A stretch of DNA of 10,402 nucleotides from CAIOTO01 sp040389165. Its GTDB lineage: Bacteria > Pseudomonadota > Alphaproteobacteria > Paracaedibacterales > CAIOTO01. The stretch is from assembly GCA_040389165.1 (NCBI GenBank), contig JAZKAK010000015.1, positions 1 through 10,402 of the forward strand. The letters are read 5' to 3'. Shown here piece by piece: positions 6,240-10,402 of the stretch. The translations under genes and the position numbers were made by a program. Numbering within the stretch: position 1 is the stretch's first letter; every line of letters begins with the position of its first letter. Below the pieces are notes generated by a model. It was not told where the DNA came from, did no database searches, and saw only the letters and a program-made list of their open reading frames with translations.

Positions 6240-8039
6240 TTAGCCATTTACTTTGTCATCAATCTCTAGCCAACGCATCTCCATTGTATCCATGTGCTTT
6301 TTCTTATCGACTAAGTCTTGCGTTAATTGGGTGAAATCTGCAGGATTTTTTTGATACAGCTGTGGATCAGCTAACTTTTGTTCAAGCTTAGCTATTACTT
6401 CAGAAAGGACTTTCATTTCTGTCGGTAATTGTTCAAGATCACGTTTTTCAATATAGGTTAGGCGGAGTTTTGATTGTATGGCAGAAGAAGCTTCCTTTGC
6501 TTTAACAGCTTTATTTCCTTTTGCATTTTTTATTGGTTTAGGCTCAACGATAGTCATTGTATCTCGTTGTCTTAGGTAATCTTGGTATCCACCAACGTAT
6601 TCCGTTGCAGTACCGTCACCTTCAAATGCAATTAAGCTTGTGACTAACTGATCTAAAAAGTCACGATCATGGCTAACAATCAGTAAGGTGCCAGGAAATT
6701 CACTTAAGACTTCAAGCAACAGGTCAAGCGTATCGCTATCGAGGTCATTGGTTGGCTCATCCAACACGAGGAAATCACACGGTTGAGTGAGTGCTTTTGC
6801 AAGAGCCAGACGATTGCGTTCTCCACCGGATAGAATATGTGTCATGCCACGAATCTGATTTTCTTCAAACAGAAAATCTTTAAGGTATGCAACAACATGT
6901 TTACTTTGACCCTGAACTGTTACATGATCCCCACCATTAGGACACATGTTCTGCCATAATGTTTTGTTCTCATTCAAGGTTTCCTGCATTTGGTCTAGAT
7001 AAATAACAGACGTATTTGAATTTCGTTTGATCGTGCCTTCGTCGGGCTCAAGATCGCCAACTAACATACGAATTAATGTTGTTTTTCCTGCACCATTGGG
7101 CCCCATGATGCCGATGCGATCACCGCGAAGCAGCCGTAAGTCAAATGGTTTAAGCAGTGTGCGGTCACCAAAAGCCTTCGTAATGCCAGTAGCTTCAATA
7201 ATAAGCTGACTCTCGCCTTGTGTTTGGAAATGAGTAGCAGAGACGCTCTTGCGGGAATTCATTTTAAGTTGTTGACGTTCTTCGCGCATATTAGCAACAC
7301 GTCGTAGGCGCCCTTGATTTCGTTTGCGCCTCGCCGTAACACCGCGAAGTAACCAGTCAGCTTCCAGCCTAAGACGTGTATCAAGCCATGCTTTTTCGCG
7401 TTCTTCCTGTTCCCAAACGTATTCTGACCAACGATCGAAATCACCAAATCCTTTGTTGTTTTCTTGTATACGTGAGCGATCAATCCACCATGTCTTGTTT
7501 GATATGTTTTTGGAAAACTGCCGATCATGGCTAATAACCACAAATGCGCCACGGAAATCGGCAAGCATTTTCTCAAGCCATTCAATGGTTGCAATGTCTA
7601 AATGGTTTGTAGGCTCGTCAAGTAGCAATACATCTGGATCTTGTGCAAGCGTGGCAGCCAATGAGAGTCGTCGTTGTTCTCCTCCTGAAAGCAATTTAAG
7701 TGGCTTGTCGAGGGGGACCTTTAATTCTGTTAGATAAGTCGCAGCTAAATAATCTTCACGTGCAAATTCCAGCACATAATCAAGCGCTTCTTGTTCTGGA
7801 TTAACAATAGTAAGCCGTTGTGGCAGGTACGCAACTCTGAGTGAAGGCTTTTTAAACATAGCGCCAGAATCAATTTCTTGCGAACCTGAAAGTAATTTAA
7901 GAAGTGTTGATTTGCCTGACCCATTTCGTCCAACAAGACACACATGATCTTTCGGTAAAAGATGTATTGTCCAGTGATTTATAAGTGGAGCGCCGCCAAA
8001 ATTTAAACTGGCGTCGAGTAGGCTTAAAAGAGGTTTCAT
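6240..8039 (-). CDS. uup: ABC-F family ATPase, Uup type
   Basis: ABC-F proteins are soluble, duplicated ATPases without transmembrane domains that act on the ribosome. Uup of E. coli is linked to ribosome function and to suppression of precise excision at tandem repeats. The 599 residues carry two nucleotide-binding domains. The first has Walker A GRNGSGKST (37-45), signature LSGGEQ (117-122), Walker B with DEPTNHLD (141-148) and the switch ISHDR (169-173). The second has GPNGAGKTT (313-321), LSGGERNR (403-410) and DEPTNDLD (427-434). The interdomain linker (about 200-270) is highly charged and contains ARRKRNQGR, typical of Uup. A Lys-rich stretch (about 500-520) leads into a C-terminal coiled coil (about 525-597), the region that binds DNA in Uup. 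The Shine-Dalgarno before the ATG at 8039 is weak (AAGAA). Uup is preferred over other ABC-F members because of the linker sequence and C-terminal coiled coil. No convincing terminator is seen downstream. Confidence 0.9.
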   Translation of the reverse strand: MKPLLSLLDASLNFGGAPLINHWTIHLLPKDHVCLVGRNGSGKSTLLKLLSGSQEIDSGAMFKKPSLRVAYLPQRLTIVNPEQEALDYVLEFAREDYLAATYLTELKVPLDKPLKLLSGGEQRRLSLAATLAQDPDVLLLDEPTNHLDIATIEWLEKMLADFRGAFVVISHDRQFSKNISNKTWWIDRSRIQENNKGFGDFDRWSEYVWEQEEREKAWLDTRLRLEADWLLRGVTARRKRNQGRLRRVANMREERQQLKMNSRKSVSATHFQTQGESQLIIEATGITKAFGDRTLLKPFDLRLLRGDRIGIMGPNGAGKTTLIRMLVGDLEPDEGTIKRNSNTSVIYLDQMQETLNENKTLWQNMCPNGGDHVTVQGQSKHVVAYLKDFLFEENQIRGMTHILSGGERNRLALAKALTQPCDFLVLDEPTNDLDSDTLDLLLEVLSEFPGTLLIVSHDRDFLDQLVTSLIAFEGDGTATEYVGGYQDYLRQRDTMTIVEPKPIKNAKGNKAVKAKEASSAIQSKLRLTYIEKRDLEQLPTEMKVLSEVIAKLEQKLADPQLYQKNPADFTQLTQDLVDKKKHMDTMEMRWLEIDDKVNG

Positions 8040-8069
8040 TTAAATTTCTTGAATTATGCCGATAGGCGG

Positions 8070-8098
8070 ATTCTAGCACTAAATGGTGTGAAATCCAA
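8070..8098 (-). promoter_or_regulatory. Candidate promoter of the ABC-F (uup) gene
   Basis: On the minus strand, TTGGAT (complement of 8093-8098) and TAGAAT (complement of 8070-8075) are separated by exactly 17 nt. The -10 matches consensus at 5 of 6 positions, the -35 at only 3 of 6. Transcription would start near 8063, about 25 nt before the ATG at 8039. Confidence 0.4.
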
Positions 8099-8134
8099 TG
8101 TTTGCAGTGCTTTAACAGCAATCCTTTAAAAAAA

Positions 8135-8163
8135 TTGACAGTGAGAATGGAAGCGTTTATTAA
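8135..8163 (+). promoter_or_regulatory. Candidate sigma-70 promoter of the PBP1A gene
   Basis: A perfect -35 box TTGACA (8135-8140) is followed after 17 nt by TATTAA (8158-8163), a 4-of-6 match to the -10 consensus; an AT-rich stretch with TAATAT overlaps it. The predicted transcript has a leader of about 85 nt that includes the inverted repeat at 8223-8242. TATAAA at 8198-8203 is a second possible -10, without a good -35. Confidence 0.5.
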
Positions 8164-8222
8164 TATACATGTACTCTCTAAGAATTTGTAATCTTCTTAT
8201 AAAAGGAAGAATCGCTTGTTTT

Positions 8223-8242
8223 ATTGAGTGACTACACTCAAT
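8223..8242 (+). promoter_or_regulatory. 8-bp inverted repeat in the PBP1A leader
   Basis: ATTGAGTG (8223-8230) and CACTCAAT (8235-8242) pair perfectly around the 4-nt loop ACTA. The structure ends 13 nt before the ATG of the PBP1A gene, so in the mRNA it would form a compact hairpin next to the ribosome binding region. In DNA it could equally be a repressor site. No T-run follows, so it is not an intrinsic terminator. Its role is unknown. Confidence 0.4.
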
Positions 8243-8255
8243 TCTCTGGTGATTC

Positions 8256-10331
8256 ATGAAATTATACACAGGTTCTCCTCAACATCCTCGCGAAGAGAAG
8301 CCATTGAAAGAAAAGCCTCGGAACTCCGGACGCGCTAAAACTGCAAAAAAAACATCGAAAACATTTTTCTCACGCGTTATGGGAAAGATGATTTATGCAC
8401 TCTTTATGATGGGTGTCTGGGGTGGGATTGCATTAACGTTAGCCATCCTTTGGTTTTCACAAGATTTGCCTGATCTTGGTGCTTTGTCTGTGCAAACACG
8501 TAAACCGAGTGTGACCGTTCAAACGCCTGACGGTACTATCTTGGGAACATACGGCCATTTATATGAAGACATGATACCAGTTGCTGATTTGCCAGTTTAT
8601 GTTCCACAAGCACTTATGGCCGTAGAAGATCGACGTTTTGAATATCATTTTGGCGTTGATTTTATAGGTCTTATTCGTGCTGCTTATACAAATTATAAAG
8701 CACAGCGTGTTGTGCAAGGTGGCTCTACGTTGACTCAGCAGCTCGCTAAGAACATCCTGCAAACACACGGATTGTTTAATATTCAAGATCGATCTATGAA
8801 GCGTAAAATTCAAGAAGTATTGTTGGCTCTGTGGCTTGAATGGAAATTTACCAAGCCGCAAATTATGACGATGTATCTTAATCGTATGTATTTTGGCTCA
8901 GCAACGTATGGTATTGATGCGGCTGCACGTACTTATTTTAATAAATCAGCACGCAATCTTACTGTTTTTGAAGCTGCACTCATTGCAGGCTTGTTAAAGG
9001 CTCCATCTACGTATACGCCCTCAAAAAACCCAAAGAAATCAATCGAACGCGCGAGTGTTGTTTTACGCCTCATGCAAGAGGCTGGATATATAACAGAATA
9101 TGAGACACATCTAAAACAAGGCGAGATTGATCTTGCAAATATCCAACTTGAACAAGGAAAAGGTGGAAAATATTTTGCTGATTGGGTGTACGAATCAATT
9201 CCATCTATTATTGGTCCGATCACAAAAGATATCGTCGTTATTACAACGCTCGATACAGACATGCAGCGTCATGCCGAAATGGTGACAAAATTTTATAATG
9301 AAACCATGGGGAAAGAATTAAAAGCAACCCAAGTCGCTTTTATTGCAATGGCACCAGATGGAGCGGTCAAAGCACTGGTTGGGGGGCGCAATTATGCGGA
9401 AAGTCAATATAACCGGGTAACACAGGCCGTTCGCCAGCCTGGATCATCTTTTAAAACGTTTGTCTACTTAGCGGCCATGGAATCGGGAATGACACCAGAA
9501 ACGATGATTGACGATACACCTTATGATAATGGTAAATGGCGCCCGAGTAACTTCAGATATATATCTCAAGGGCAAACGACCTTACGCAATGCATTCAAAA
9601 GCTCTGTTAATAGTGTATCTGTCCGTATTACTGAAAAAGTAACGCCATTACGTGTAGTTGAGACCGCTCAGCGATTAGGCATCAGTCGTCCTATGCCTAA
9701 CATGTTGAGTATAGCTTTGGGATCAAGTGAAACAACGCTTTTGGAGTTAACAGCTGCTCATGCGACGTTTGCTAATCGTGGGTATGCGGTTTGGCCGCAT
9801 AGTGTAATTGAAATTCGTGATAAAGAAGGTAATATTTTATACCAACACGTTGAGTCAGCGCGTCAACGAATTATAGCCACAACCCCTCTTAATTATATGC
9901 GAGACCTACTGCGAACGGTCGTTGAGCTCGGTTCAGGTCGTGTGGCAAATATCGATTCGACAGTTGCTGGAAAAACGGGAAGTAATGGCGATAAAGATGC
10001 TTTTTTCTTAGGATATAGGGATGATTATGGAACCTCAGACACAGGGTATGCAAATGTTGCCTTTGGCGCATGGGTAGGTAACGATAGCGGCGCTGCAATG
10101 GCAAAAGCATCAACAGGCAGCAAGATACCAGTGCGTATTTGTTCAGATTTTTTGAAAGGTCCAAATATTGTGCTTGCAACGGGGGGCAGCGCACCTAGTG
10201 TGGCAGTACCTGTTGCTATAAAGAAAGAAATTGCGCCTGTTATACCTAAGAGTGATAAGCCTGCACGAATTGATAAACCTATTACAAAAAAAGTTGTTGA
10301 ACCTAAAACGCTTGATGATCTTTTTGAATAA
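8256..10331 (+). CDS. mrcA: Penicillin-binding protein 1A (bifunctional GT51 transglycosylase/transpeptidase)
   Basis: Class A penicillin-binding proteins polymerise glycan strands from lipid II and cross-link their peptides in the periplasm. The 691 residues comprise a Lys/Arg-rich cytoplasmic tail (1-44), one membrane anchor (about 45-67), the GT51 transglycosylase domain and a transpeptidase domain. The GT51 motifs are EDRRF (124-128, E124 catalytic), GGSTLTQQLAKN (155-166) and KIQEVLLALWLE (184-195, E187). The transpeptidase motifs are SSFK (S397 nucleophile, K400), SVN (450-452) and KTG (573-575). All catalytic residues are present. The C-terminus (about 645-691) is a Lys/Pro-rich, probably disordered tail ending DDLFE. 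The start is firm upstream, because an in-frame TGA lies at 8250-8252; the Shine-Dalgarno is weak (GGTGA, very close to the ATG). The gene is divergent from the ABC-F gene. The symbol follows the PBP1A family name; mrcA and ponA are both used. Confidence 0.95.
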   Translation: MKLYTGSPQHPREEKPLKEKPRNSGRAKTAKKTSKTFFSRVMGKMIYALFMMGVWGGIALTLAILWFSQDLPDLGALSVQTRKPSVTVQTPDGTILGTYGHLYEDMIPVADLPVYVPQALMAVEDRRFEYHFGVDFIGLIRAAYTNYKAQRVVQGGSTLTQQLAKNILQTHGLFNIQDRSMKRKIQEVLLALWLEWKFTKPQIMTMYLNRMYFGSATYGIDAAARTYFNKSARNLTVFEAALIAGLLKAPSTYTPSKNPKKSIERASVVLRLMQEAGYITEYETHLKQGEIDLANIQLEQGKGGKYFADWVYESIPSIIGPITKDIVVITTLDTDMQRHAEMVTKFYNETMGKELKATQVAFIAMAPDGAVKALVGGRNYAESQYNRVTQAVRQPGSSFKTFVYLAAMESGMTPETMIDDTPYDNGKWRPSNFRYISQGQTTLRNAFKSSVNSVSVRITEKVTPLRVVETAQRLGISRPMPNMLSIALGSSETTLLELTAAHATFANRGYAVWPHSVIEIRDKEGNILYQHVESARQRIIATTPLNYMRDLLRTVVELGSGRVANIDSTVAGKTGSNGDKDAFFLGYRDDYGTSDTGYANVAFGAWVGNDSGAAMAKASTGSKIPVRICSDFLKGPNIVLATGGSAPSVAVPVAIKKEIAPVIPKSDKPARIDKPITKKVVEPKTLDDLFE

Positions 10332-10352
10332 AAAGGATTTTTTTAATCTTTT
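10332..10352 (+). terminator. Weak hairpin after the PBP1A gene
   Basis: Bases 10332-10339 pair with 10345-10352 (eight pairs, one G-U) around a loop of five T, directly after the TAA stop. The stem is A-T rich and no T-run follows, so it would be at best a weak terminator. Further right, TTGAGA (10351-10356) and TATACC (10373-10378), spaced 16 nt, could be a promoter for a gene beyond the window. I see no gene in 10332-10402. Confidence 0.25.
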
Positions 10353-10402
10353 GAGAGCTACACTAACTATCTTATACCGTTTTCAAAAAGTTTTGAGTAG
10401 TA

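Noticed and set aside
7324..7737. A 137-residue plus-strand open frame inside the ABC-F gene.
   Set aside because: It is a shadow frame opposite strongly conserved ABC motifs and has no recognisable features of its own.
10383..10396. A short palindrome TCAAAA-AG-TTTTGA at the right edge.
   Set aside because: Six A-T-rich pairs with a 2-nt loop cannot form a stable hairpin, and such matches are expected by chance here.
1..10402. The possibility of a new multi-gene system such as a defence island, toxin-antitoxin module, secretion cluster or mobile element.
   Set aside because: The four large genes are intact, well-known housekeeping genes, there are no transposases, integrases, arrays or paired small genes in operon, and the two unknown genes are divergent single genes.

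Overview
The window looks like a housekeeping stretch of an AT-rich bacterial chromosome, most likely from an alphaproteobacterium. Supporting signs are an IRP1-type aconitase A of 890 residues, a Uup-type ABC-F ATPase, an alphaproteobacterial-style PBP1A, BipA/TypA, and a tRNA gene with an encoded CCA end. The low GC content, very AT-rich spacers and A/T-ending codons would fit a host-associated or reduced-genome lineage such as Holosporales or Rickettsiales relatives. That placement is an inference from composition and gene content, and no marker here fixes the order.

Layout, left to right. Positions 66-755 (minus) encode a secreted, six-cysteine, Ala/Pro-rich protein of unknown function. 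A divergent spacer (756-960) carries a cluster of short palindromes. Positions 961-1242 (plus) encode a 93-residue protein with an Excalibur/EF-hand-like DxDxDGxxC motif near its C-terminus. An AT-only 13-bp inverted repeat follows, then a good sigma-70-type promoter and tRNA-Arg(UCU) at 1431-1507. The translational GTPase gene typA (1578-3398) lies 70 nt after the tRNA and ends at a clear Rho-independent terminator. acnA (3533-6205, plus) and an ABC-F gene of the Uup type (6240-8039, minus) converge with only 34 nt between them. A divergent spacer (8040-8255) carries a promoter candidate for each direction and an 8-bp inverted repeat just upstream of a class A penicillin-binding protein gene (8256-10331, plus). 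The last 71 nt hold a weak hairpin and no recognisable gene.

The genes are not one pathway. They cover translation and ribosome factors (tRNA-Arg, TypA, ABC-F), central carbon metabolism (aconitase) and cell-wall synthesis (PBP1A). Alternating strands and separate promoters suggest mostly single-gene units, except that typA may be read through from the tRNA promoter. I found no mobile element, CRISPR array, phage gene, toxin-antitoxin pair or defence system, and I do not think the window holds a new multi-gene system. The least explained items are the two small uncharacterised proteins at the left end, the palindromes between them, and the hairpin at the PBP1A start.
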